From NCBI RefSeq assembly GCF_016495405.1, contig NZ_CP044522.1, positions 3,333,638 through 3,397,637 of the forward strand: a DNA stretch of 64,000 nt, in the 5' to 3' direction. Below the pieces are notes generated by a model. It worked only from the letters and a program-made list of their open reading frames with translations, was not told the DNA's origin and did not search any database. The DNA comes from Cobetia sp. cqz5-12. GTDB lineage: Bacteria; Pseudomonadota; Gammaproteobacteria; Pseudomonadales; Halomonadaceae. Of this stretch, positions 8,694 through 15,985 are shown piece by piece; position 1 is the first letter of the stretch; the number at the start of each line of letters is the position of its first letter. Made by a program: the position numbers and the translations under genes.

Positions 8694-9890
8694 TCAAGCG
8701 CTGCGGCTGTCACGCTTGAGCAGATACACGCCCAGATAGAGCACCGCGAAGATCAGCCCCAGCACGGCGGCGGCGCCGAAGACATTGCTGCCGTCACCGG
8801 GCAGGAACTCCAGGAAGGACGTCAGGAACTGTCCCAGGAAGATCGCCATCGTCAGGTAGGAGAGATTGCGACCGCGCACCGAGGCGTGGCTGCGCTCCAC
8901 CGTCATGTGGTTGAGCAAGGGGATCGAGAAGCCGAAGCCCATGCCGGACAAGACAGCACCGACACTCATCAGCGTCATGTTCTCGGCCTGCTGGAAGACG
9001 AACAGGCTGGCGGCATACAGCAGGAAGGCAAGTGCCAGCGTCGGTATCTCGCGCAAGGCACGTGAGACCTTCGGCATCAGCATGGCCGCCACCACCGCGA
9101 CCAGCGAGATCGCCGCCAGGAAGATGCCGGTCGAGGCCTCGTTCAGCCCCAGCAGGCTCAGGCGCTTGGGCAGCATGACGATGGCGGTGAAGAACAGGGT
9201 CATGGCCATGGCCGCCGCCAGATAGACACTGGTGAGCGAAGCTGACAGCGCCTGCTGACCCGACTTGCCAGCCGTTTCCTCAGGGGCTGCAGGTGACTGC
9301 CTGGGCACCATCATCCACAGCATGACCAGCAGTAGCCAGGCCAGCAGGTAGAGCAGGAAAGGCAGCTGCCAGGCGATACCCGCCAGCACTCCACTGACGA
9401 ACAGGAAGATCACGCCGCCAAGTTCGATGGACATGCCCTGCTGGGCGATCATCGCCAGACGTGCATGGCCGTGATACCACTCGGAGATCAGCGTGGTGCC
9501 GCCCGCCATGACCACTGCGGTCACGCCACCGAGCAGAATGCGATCGGCGAACACGACGACGGTGCCTTCCAGCAGGGCACCGCCTGCCCCCAGCAGACCA
9601 TACAGAAACAGCCCGCCTGTCAGTGCACGATAGGCGCCGATGCGATCGATCATGCGCCCGGCGATGGGCGCGAACAGCACGGCACCCAGCGACGGCAGGG
9701 TAATCAGCCAGCTGGCATGGCTTTCCACCTCAAGCGCCGAGGCGATGCTCAGAAGCCCCGGCGCGACCACGGTTCCCACCATGATGGTCAGACAGGCGAT
9801 GGCCAGCAGCGTGAAACGCCCGCCGCCAGAAAGTGATCGAGAGGAATCGCGCGTATCCTGCGCGATTCCTCGGGAAGTTGATGTCGTCAT
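8694..9890 (-). CDS. MFS transporter
   Basis: A 398-residue major facilitator superfamily protein with about 12 hydrophobic segments. The inter-helix 2/3 loop shows the family signature in the form GRMIDRIGAYRAL near residue 78-90, and a central hydrophilic loop (about 208-225, RQSPAAPEETAGKSGQ) separates the two six-helix halves. The N-terminal 25 residues are polar. The substrate cannot be read from the sequence. It is divergently transcribed from a LysR regulator 246 bp away, a common arrangement in which the regulator controls the transporter; that link is inference. Confidence 0.85.
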   Translation of the reverse strand: MTTSTSRGIAQDTRDSSRSLSGGGRFTLLAIACLTIMVGTVVAPGLLSIASALEVESHASWLITLPSLGAVLFAPIAGRMIDRIGAYRALTGGLFLYGLLGAGGALLEGTVVVFADRILLGGVTAVVMAGGTTLISEWYHGHARLAMIAQQGMSIELGGVIFLFVSGVLAGIAWQLPFLLYLLAWLLLVMLWMMVPRQSPAAPEETAGKSGQQALSASLTSVYLAAAMAMTLFFTAIVMLPKRLSLLGLNEASTGIFLAAISLVAVVAAMLMPKVSRALREIPTLALAFLLYAASLFVFQQAENMTLMSVGAVLSGMGFGFSIPLLNHMTVERSHASVRGRNLSYLTMAIFLGQFLTSFLEFLPGDGSNVFGAAAVLGLIFAVLYLGVYLLKRDSRSA

Positions 9891-10136
9891 ATCGGCTCCA
9901 CTCGGAAACAGGACCCTCCTGTCAGACGCTACGCGCCCCGCCCCCTCGCTTGCTTGCGTGCTCGCGAGACAAGACCAGCGGCAGGCAGCCAGAGGCAGGA
10001 GACAAGGCGAGACGGCAGAGACTGGTGAAGGGAGGTTTGGCAGGCCTTCAGACTAGCGAGTGCAGGCTTATAATAGAAATGACAATACTTGATATGACTT
10101 ATACTGACTGAACATCAATCAGCCACAAGGGCCGGC

Positions 10137-11045
10137 ATGGAACTCCGCACACTGAAAACCTTCGTCTCGGTGGCGACACACAGAAGCTTCTCGGCCGCCG
10201 CCCGCGAGCTGCATACCGTGCAACCCGCCATCAGCCGCCAGATCGCCGACCTCGAAGCCGAGCTGGGCGTCAAGCTGCTATGGCGCAATACGCGGGAAGT
10301 GAAGATGACGGCACCGGGGGAGGCATTGCTGGAAGAAGCGCAGCGCATGCTGGTGCTGGAGGCGCAGGCACGCAAGCGCGTGGCGATGGCCGCCAACGGC
10401 CAGACCGGCACGCTGCGCATCGGCTACATGAGCTCGGCCTGCGCGAGCTTCGTGCCCGGCCTGATGCACGACTTCGCCACAGACCATCCCGAGGTCAGCC
10501 TGTCATTGCATGAGATGAGCGCCCAGCAGCAGCTGGATGCCTTCGCGCGTGACGAGATCGACATCGGCCTGTCGCGCCCGCTGCCCAGCGAGCAGCGTGA
10601 CAGCCTGACCACCGTGGCCGTCTATGAGGATAGGCTGATGGCGGTCGTGCCCGAGGGGCATCGCCTAGCGCACCGCAAGCGACTGGCTCTCAGCGAGCTT
10701 GCGCAGGAGGATTTCGTGCTGTTTCAGCGCGGGCAGGCGACGGGGCTGTTCGATCAGATCATCAGTGCCTGCGGCGATGCCGGCTTCTCGCCCCGCATCC
10801 AGCGCCAACCGGCCTTGATGCAGACGCTGCTCAGTGAGGTCGCGGCCGGTCTGGGCATCGCCATCGCGCCCGGCTGCATCCGCCGCCTGCAGCGCGATGG
10901 CTGCCAGTTCATCCCCCTGCGCCCGGCACTCGGCGCGGTACCGCTTGAGCTGCACTACCCGACCATACCGGTCCGCCCGGTGATCGAGGCCTTCGTCGCG
11001 CTGGTGGAGCAACGCCTGCCCGTCATCCGCCAGCAGATGGCGTGA
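10137..11045 (+). CDS. LysR family transcriptional regulator
   Basis: A 302-residue LysR-type regulator. The N-terminal winged helix-turn-helix is clear: MELRTLKTFVSVATHRSF, then FSAAARELHTVQPAISRQI near residues 18-36. The effector-binding domain spans about 90-295. A TATAAT box lies at 10069-10074 in the 246-bp divergent interval to the MFS gene, without a clear -35. The gene ends 20 bp before a duplicated remnant of the neighbouring flavoprotein gene. Before the insertion it probably converged on that gene with only about 30 bp between stops. The likely target is the MFS gene; the inducer is unknown. Confidence 0.88.
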   Translation: MELRTLKTFVSVATHRSFSAAARELHTVQPAISRQIADLEAELGVKLLWRNTREVKMTAPGEALLEEAQRMLVLEAQARKRVAMAANGQTGTLRIGYMSSACASFVPGLMHDFATDHPEVSLSLHEMSAQQQLDAFARDEIDIGLSRPLPSEQRDSLTTVAVYEDRLMAVVPEGHRLAHRKRLALSELAQEDFVLFQRGQATGLFDQIISACGDAGFSPRIQRQPALMQTLLSEVAAGLGIAIAPGCIRRLQRDGCQFIPLRPALGAVPLELHYPTIPVRPVIEAFVALVEQRLPVIRQQMA

Positions 11046-11064
11046 GACGCAGCCAGTGGCGAGA

Positions 11065-11200
11065 AGGTGCTGGTCAGCAGTTCAGGCCGCAGGCCACCGC
11101 CGAGGACCACGCCCACTGGAAGTTGTAGCCACCCAGTTCGCCGGTCACATCCAGCACCTCGCCGATGAAGGCCAGCTGCGGCAGATCGCGCACGCTGAAG
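11065..11200 (-). pseudogene. Detached 3'-end fragment of the BaiN-family flavoprotein gene (left direct repeat)
   Basis: These 136 bp match 12036-12171 at 133 positions. Read on the minus strand they encode the last 42 codons and the stop of the flavoprotein gene, plus 9 bp beyond the stop. The fragment has no upstream coding sequence: at 11200/11201 it abuts AT-rich DNA. The three differences (at about 11099, 11139 and 11194) all fall in third codon positions and are synonymous. This suggests the copy was part of a working gene until recently. It is either the original gene end displaced by the insertion, or the end brought with the insertion. Confidence 0.92.
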
Positions 11201-11325
11201 CTGCTCTATTTTCTATGACGATCTATATTATAGAAGCTCAATACGTCCTAAAACATGTATACTATGATATAAAAATAGAATACATATCATAACTCATCTT
11301 ACAATTAAGTATCTTTAAGGAAAAC

Positions 11326-12009
11326 ATGGAAACAAATAAAGTCACAAGTTTTTCTGAGTACATACACCTAATAGAGTCTTTAGACAATGAATCTGAATTA
11401 ATTTTATTTAGAGGGCAACCTGTCAAAGGCAATCTACTACCCAGCGTATGTAGAGAAAATTACAAAAAAGATACAACTGAAGCAGAGAAAGAGACGCTTA
11501 GAGAGTTACGTAGAATGGGAGGTTCATTAATCACAGAAAGAGATATGTCGGATTGGGATTTGCTTGTAGTGGCACAGCATTTTGGGCTAAAAACTCGTTT
11601 ACTTGACTGGTCAAGTAATCCTTTAGCTGCTTTATGGTTTGCATGCTCTAATAATAGTAAATCCGATGCGTACGTGTACGTACTTTATGCTGAAAAATAT
11701 TTACATGGGACGGAAAAAAGCCCTTTCGAGGTTGGAGCAACTAGAGTCTTCCGCCCCACGCTAAACAATCCTCGCATTGTTGCTCAACATGGATGGTTTA
11801 CTTCACACAAATATTCAAAAAAAACAAAATCATTTGTAGCACTTGAAAAAAACAAGGATATAAAACAATCAGTAATAGAGATCACCATACCAAATGAAAA
11901 TAAATCAAAGATGCTCAAAGCTCTAGACAGGCATGGCGTAAACAGCTATACCCTCTTTCCTGATCTTGAAGGCTTATGCAAATATCTTAATGGCCGCCAT
12001 GATATATAA
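11326..12009 (+). CDS. FRG-domain protein
   Basis: A 227-residue protein with an FRG domain (named for its Phe-Arg-Gly motif). The motif is seen at LILFRGQPVKGNLLPSVCRE (about residues 25-44). It is followed by the second conserved block VAQHFGLKTRLLDWSSNPLAALWFA (cited in two parts: VAQHFGLKTRLLDW about 84-97, and SSNPLAALWFA), which together define the family. A weak site aagga precedes the ATG at 11326; possible -10 words (tatact) lie near 11258. Codons are strongly A/T-ending, unlike every neighbour, indicating transfer. FRG proteins are found in prophages and defence or toxin loci, but their activity is not established; a defence or abortive-infection role is inference. No partner gene is present, so it would have to act alone. 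Confidence 0.85.
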   Translation: METNKVTSFSEYIHLIESLDNESELILFRGQPVKGNLLPSVCRENYKKDTTEAEKETLRELRRMGGSLITERDMSDWDLLVVAQHFGLKTRLLDWSSNPLAALWFACSNNSKSDAYVYVLYAEKYLHGTEKSPFEVGATRVFRPTLNNPRIVAQHGWFTSHKYSKKTKSFVALEKNKDIKQSVIEITIPNENKSKMLKALDRHGVNSYTLFPDLEGLCKYLNGRHDI

Positions 12010-12024
12010 ATATATATCATGGCG
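11995..12024. terminator. 14-bp perfect hairpin across the FRG stop codon
   Basis: Arms 11995-12008 and 12011-12024 (cgccatgatatata and complement) with a 2-nt loop. The TAA stop (12007-12009) is inside it, and the right arm ends 11 bp before the right direct repeat. There is no T-tract on either side. It may terminate transcription, or be a structural end of the insertion. Confidence 0.6.
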
Positions 12025-12035
12025 TAATGAGCATT

Positions 12036-12171
12036 AGGTGCTGGTCAGCAGTTCAGGCCGCAGGCCACCGCCGAAGACCACGCCCACTGGAAGTTGTAGC
12101 CACCCAGTTCGCCGGTGACATCCAGCACCTCGCCGATGAAGGCCAGCTGCGGCAGATCGCGCACACTGAAG
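12036..12171 (-). repeat. Right direct repeat (136 bp) within the flavoprotein gene
   Basis: Second copy of the repeat at 11065-11200, here joined to the full-length flavoprotein gene. The offset between the copies is a constant 971 bp without gaps, and 133 of 136 positions agree. Confidence 0.93.
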
Positions 12172-13241
12172 TCCTTCTGCGAGATGGCATCGGTGACCAC
12201 GCCCCCCATGGTGACCTCGGCGGTGCGCCAGCCTTCGGTACCCGCGGGCTTGAGCTGCCAGTGATTGAGCGCCTTGGCCAGCTGTTCAAGACGTGCATTG
12301 GAGAGCTCGGCCAGACTGCGCTCGCTGATGCGGCCGGCATCGGCGTCCTGCCATTCGATCAGTGATTGGGCGAGACGCTTGGGCAGACGTTCGCCCAGCC
12401 AGGGGCCGATCTGGCGCTTGGGGTGTTGCTCACGCAGGGCCAGCAGCTCCGCATAGGCGTCCGTACCTGGCAGCAGATCGATGCTCAACGGCTGTCCCGG
12501 TGTCCACCAGCTGGAGGCCTGCAGCATCGCCGGGCCGGAAAGCCCGCGGTGGGTGATCAGCATCGGTTCGCGATAATGGCCCTTGCCCGCCGTCACGCTC
12601 ACGTCACAGGCCAGCCCGGACAGCGGCGACAGGCGCTCCTTCCACTGCGAGGTCAGCGTGAACGGCACCAGCGCGGCATAGGTATCGGTGACCTCGAGCC
12701 CGAACTGGCGCGCGATGTCGTAGCCGAAGCCTGTCGCGCCCAGCGTCGGGATCGACATGCCACCGGTCGCCACCACCACGCGCCCTGCCGTATGCGTACC
12801 ATTGCTGGTCTCGACCCGCATGCCCTCGCCCGCGCGCTCAAGCGAGGTGATGCGCGTGCTGAGGCGAATCTCCGCCCCGGCCCACTCACACTCCGTCATC
12901 AGGATCGCCAGCAGGTCCTTGGCGGAATCGGCGCAGAACAGCTGCCCCGGCTTCTTCTCGACGTGCTCCAGCCCATGGCGCTCGACCAGCTCAAGGAAGT
13001 GATGCGGCGTGTAGCGCTTGAGCGCCGAGATGCAGAAGTGCGGATTGCGCGAGAAGAAGTTGGCGGGGCCGGCATCCAGATTGGTGAAGTTGCAGCGTCC
13101 ACCGCCCGACATCAGGATCTTCTTGCCCGCCTTGTTGGCATGGTCCAGCACCAGCACGCGCTTGCCCTGATAGCCTGCCGTGGCGGCACACATCAGGCCT
13201 GCCGCGCCTGCGCCGATGATGATGACGTCATATGTGGCCAT
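12045..13241 (-). CDS. NAD(P)/FAD-dependent oxidoreductase, HI0933/BaiN family
   Basis: Flavoprotein of about 398 residues. The start at 13241 (MATYDVIIIGAGAAG) is chosen because the family begins immediately before the dinucleotide-binding motif; the upstream in-frame extension of 34 codons looks untranslated. FAD binding is shown by GAGAAG at about residue 10-15 and the family block KKILMSGGGRCNFTN near 41-55. A GATG-type second motif (VATGGMSIPTLGATG) lies near 165-180. The C-terminal TGELGGYNFQWAWSSAVACG is the conserved family end. The last 42 codons are the region duplicated at 11065-11200, so this gene now ends in one of two near-identical 3' ends flanking the FRG insertion. Cellular role uncertain; the bile-acid dehydratase function of the name BaiN should not be assumed. 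Confidence 0.88.
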   Translation of the reverse strand: MATYDVIIIGAGAAGLMCAATAGYQGKRVLVLDHANKAGKKILMSGGGRCNFTNLDAGPANFFSRNPHFCISALKRYTPHHFLELVERHGLEHVEKKPGQLFCADSAKDLLAILMTECEWAGAEIRLSTRITSLERAGEGMRVETSNGTHTAGRVVVATGGMSIPTLGATGFGYDIARQFGLEVTDTYAALVPFTLTSQWKERLSPLSGLACDVSVTAGKGHYREPMLITHRGLSGPAMLQASSWWTPGQPLSIDLLPGTDAYAELLALREQHPKRQIGPWLGERLPKRLAQSLIEWQDADAGRISERSLAELSNARLEQLAKALNHWQLKPAGTEGWRTAEVTMGGVVTDAISQKDFSVRDLPQLAFIGEVLDVTGELGGYNFQWAWSSAVACGLNC

Positions 13242-13421
13242 GCGGGACACTCCGTGAAGCGAGGAAAAGAAAGGAAATCGGCTGTGCAGACACAGGCGGG
13301 CCGGCATTCTACCAGAAGCCTGCCGCAGCCAGCGGCCGGACATGAAAACACGACACCCCCACCGTCAGAGACGATGAGGGTGTCTTGTCAGACCGGACAG
13401 ACTAGCCAGTCACGGCGCGTC

Positions 13422-15011
13422 TCAGACGATGACGCCCTGGCTGCGCAGGTAGTCATCGTAGGTGCCGGAGAAGTCGACCACGCCATCGGCCTTCAGCTCG
13501 ATGATGCGGGTGGCCAGCGAGCCGACGAATTCACGGTCGTGGCTGACGAAGATCAGGGTGCCCGGGTAGTTTTCCAGCGCGAGGTTGAGCGCCTCGATGG
13601 ATTCCATGTCCAGGTGGTTGGTCGGCTCATCCATCACCAGCACGTTGGGCTGCTTGAGGATCAGCTTGCCGAACAGCATGCGGCCCTGCTCGCCACCGGA
13701 GATGACCTTGACCGACTTCTGGATGTCATCATTGGAGAACAGCATGCGACCCAGGGTGCCACGCACGACCTGCTCACCGCCGCCGGTCCACTGCGCCATC
13801 CAGTCATAAAGGCTCATGTCGTTGGCGAAGTCATGGGCGTGGTCCTGCGCGTAGTAGCCGACGTCCGCGGCGTCGGTCCACTTCACTTCACCGGCGTCCG
13901 GGTGCATCTCGCCGACCAGGGTGCGCAGCAGCGTGGTCTTGCCGATGCCGTTCGGGCCGATGATGGCGACACGCTCACCGGCGGCGACCGTGAAGCTGAA
14001 GTTCTCGAACAGGGTGTTGCCGTCGAAGCCCTTGGAGAGCTTGTCGATCATCACCGCGTTGTTGTGGACCTTCTTGGTCTGCTCGAAGCGGATGAACGGG
14101 CTGACGCGTGAGGACGGCTTGATCTCGTTGAGCTGGATCTTGTCGATCTGCTTGGCACGCGAGGTCGCCTGCTTGGCCTTGGAGGCGTTGGCGGAGAAGC
14201 GGCTGACGAAGGACTGCAGCTCGGCGATCTGCGCCTTCTTCTTGGCGTTGTCGGCCTGCAGCTGTTCACGCGCCTGGGTGGCGGCGGTCATGTACTCGTC
14301 GTAGTTGCCCGGGAACAGACGCAGCTCACCGTAATCCAGGTCCGCCATATGGGTGCAGACACTGTTCAGGAAGTGACGGTCGTGCGAGATGATGATCATG
14401 GTGCTGGACCGCGCGGTCAGCACGCCTTCCAGCCAGCGGATGGTGTTGATGTCCAGGTGGTTGGTCGGCTCATCGAGCAGCAGGACGTCAGGATCGGAAA
14501 ACAGCGCCTGCGCCAGCAGCACGCGCAGCTTCCAGCCCGGCGCGACTTCACTCATCGGCCCCAGGTGCTGCTCGATGGGGATATCGAGGCCCATCAGCAG
14601 CTCACCGGCACGCGCTTCGGCGGTGTAGCCGTCAAGCTCGGCGAATTCGACTTCGAGGTCGGCGACCTTCATGCCGTCTTCCTCGCTCATCTCCGGCAGC
14701 GAGTAGATGCGGTCACGCTCGGCCTTGACCACGGCCAGACGCTCGTGGCCCATGATGACGGTGTCGAGCACCGTGTATTCCTCATAGGCGAACTGGTCCT
14801 GACGTAGCTTGCCCAGACGGATGTTGGGCTCGAGCATGACGTGACCACCCGACGGCTCCAGATCGCCACCGAGAATCTTCATCATGGTCGACTTGCCGCA
14901 GCCGTTGGCACCGATCAGGCCGTAGCGATTGCCACGCCCGAACTTGGCGGAGACGTCTTCAAACAGCGGCTTGGCACCGAACTGCATGGTGAGATTGGCG
15001 GTAGAGATCAC
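13422..15011 (-). CDS. ybiT: ABC-F family ATPase, YbiT type
   Basis: Cytoplasmic ABC-F protein of 529 residues with two ATPase domains and no membrane segment. ABC-F proteins act on ribosomes. First Walker [10 protein letters not shown] at residues 34-42, first signature [18 protein letters not shown] near 150 with Walker [12 protein letters not shown], linker of charged helices (about 245-315), second Walker [10 protein letters not shown] near 352, second signature ISGGEQGR and Walker [16 protein letters not shown]. Starts at a GTG (15011). Length and motif spelling ([20 protein letters not shown]) match the YbiT subgroup of E. coli (530 residues). Confidence 0.92.
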   Translation of the reverse strand: MISTANLTMQFGAKPLFEDVSAKFGRGNRYGLIGANGCGKSTMMKILGGDLEPSGGHVMLEPNIRLGKLRQDQFAYEEYTVLDTVIMGHERLAVVKAERDRIYSLPEMSEEDGMKVADLEVEFAELDGYTAEARAGELLMGLDIPIEQHLGPMSEVAPGWKLRVLLAQALFSDPDVLLLDEPTNHLDINTIRWLEGVLTARSSTMIIISHDRHFLNSVCTHMADLDYGELRLFPGNYDEYMTAATQAREQLQADNAKKKAQIAELQSFVSRFSANASKAKQATSRAKQIDKIQLNEIKPSSRVSPFIRFEQTKKVHNNAVMIDKLSKGFDGNTLFENFSFTVAAGERVAIIGPNGIGKTTLLRTLVGEMHPDAGEVKWTDAADVGYYAQDHAHDFANDMSLYDWMAQWTGGGEQVVRGTLGRMLFSNDDIQKSVKVISGGEQGRMLFGKLILKQPNVLVMDEPTNHLDMESIEALNLALENYPGTLIFVSHDREFVGSLATRIIELKADGVVDFSGTYDDYLRSQGVIV

Positions 15012-15104
15012 GAGGGAATATCCGTTTGAAATGAAAAAGGTGGGCGGTGACGAAGCGTCACGCTGGCGCCGGGAAATACGGGGGCCGCAAAGGCCTGGCA
15101 GGCA

Positions 15105-15386
15105 TCAGCCGCGGAAGAAGACTTCCAGCAGGTGATAGCCGAACTTGCTCTTCAGCGGCCCCTGCAGGGTATTGAGCGGGCCCTTGAAGATGGCGCGATC
15201 AATGCCGCCGACCATCTGGCCAGGGCGCACTTCGCCCAGGTCACCGCCCTGCTTGCCGGAGGGACAGGTGGAGTGCTTCTTCGCCAGTTTCTCGAACGGC
15301 TGGCCGCGCTCCAGTGACTGCTTGAGACGCTGCGCCTCGGCCTCGGTCTTCACCAGAATGTGGCGTGCCATGGCAATACGAGCCAT
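15105..15386 (-). CDS. ppiC: Peptidyl-prolyl cis-trans isomerase C (parvulin)
   Basis: Small single-domain parvulin of 93 residues, the full length of E. coli PpiC. It catalyses cis-trans isomerisation of proline peptide bonds in the cytoplasm. The family pattern is complete: ARHILVKTEAEA at the start, FEKLAKKHSTCPSGKQGGDLG (about 30-50, with the conserved Cys and GG-L-G turn), and GPLKSKFGYHLLEV at the end. gagg 7 nt upstream supports the first Met at 15386; a second Met five codons on is an alternative. It lies 93 bp downstream of the ABC-F gene on the same strand. Confidence 0.93.
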   Translation of the reverse strand: MARIAMARHILVKTEAEAQRLKQSLERGQPFEKLAKKHSTCPSGKQGGDLGEVRPGQMVGGIDRAIFKGPLNTLQGPLKSKFGYHLLEVFFRG

Positions 15387-15654
15387 CTCGTGTCCTCTTG
15401 CAGGCGGAATCGGTCTTGCCCCACGCCATCTTATGCCCCGGATATCCCGGAAGCAGGCCCGACGTCACCCGACCACGTCCCTGACGACATGACAGTCGTC
15501 ATGACGCGGGATCATGCGTTCGGGGAAGGTGAGACAGGCGATGGGGTGAGTCTGAAGGCGGGCATGATAACAGCTCAGGATGACAGACGCTGTATGCGTG
15601 TGTATCCATCGCCCGGTCGGCAGACAGGCAGACAAGGCAGGGAGCGCCGATAGC

Positions 15655-15730
15655 GCGGTGTGCGGTGTGCGGTGTGCGGTGTGCGGTGTGCGGTGTGCGG
15701 TGTGCGGTGTGCGGTGTGCGGTGTGCGGTG
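15655..15730. repeat. 7-bp tandem repeat, about 11 copies
   Basis: The unit gcggtgt is repeated almost without error from 15655 to 15730 (about 10.9 copies). The unit is not a multiple of three, so within a gene it would cause frameshifts; here it is intergenic. Confidence 0.93.
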
Positions 15731-15782
15731 CGAGAGACGATGCCACAGCAGACAGCCGTGCATGACTGAACCACAAACGCCG

Positions 15783-15843
15783 CTGCCAGCCTGGGCGCGA
15801 GTGACGTGCTGACTTTCACACTCACTCACGCTCAGGCTGGCAG
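15783..15843. repeat. 61-bp imperfect inverted repeat
   Basis: Outer arms 15783-15793 (ctgccagcctg) and 15833-15843 are perfect complements. Inner segments gcgagtga and tcactcacgc extend the stem imperfectly. It lies 143 bp beyond the stop of the giant gene and could terminate it, although no T-tract follows on the minus strand. Confidence 0.6.
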
Positions 15844-15985
15844 TGACATGCATCGGGTGCCGGGACGGATGACGGTGACAGCAGGCGAGGCGCCTTGCGC
15901 TCAGTGCTCGCCTTGTGCCTCATTCTGCCACCGTTGCCGTCCCGCGCCCGTGTCGCGGATTGCTCCGTCGTGCTGCGTCACACTC

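Larger units (their letters stand above)
11201..12035. mobile_element. AT-rich insertion bearing an FRG-domain gene
   Basis: An 835-bp block of clearly lower GC than its surroundings, bracketed by the 136-bp direct repeats 11065-11200 and 12036-12171 (repeat plus insert = 971 bp). It contains one gene (FRG domain) with its own AT-rich leader and a 14-bp-arm hairpin at the gene's end. No transposase, integrase, terminal inverted repeat or integron attC consensus is visible. Calling it mobile is inference from base composition and the duplicated gene end. Confidence 0.7.
15387..15985. other. Repeat-bearing intergenic region between ppiC and the giant gene
   Basis: About 600 bp with no supported gene. 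It holds a 7-bp tandem repeat (15655-15730) and a long imperfect hairpin (15783-15843) just downstream of the giant gene's stop. The apparent open frames here are made by the 7-bp repeat itself (His/Thr/Arg-rich), and are not real. Confidence 0.6.

Noticed and set aside
11056..11292. 78-codon plus-strand frame over the left repeat
   Set aside because: Its first half is antisense of the flavoprotein gene end and the same peptide appears at 12027-12365; the rest is AT-rich leader of the FRG gene.
11201..12035. Integron-cassette interpretation of the FRG block
   Set aside because: The one-gene size and end hairpin are suggestive, but no attC core (GTTRRRY/RYYYAAC) was seen, and the flanks are a 136-bp gene-end repeat rather than attC/attI sites.
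15465..15853. Several minus-strand frames with RTPHTAH-type peptide repeats
   Set aside because: The peptide repeat is created by the 7-bp satellite read in rotating frames; all three frames give the same peptide and none has a start signal.
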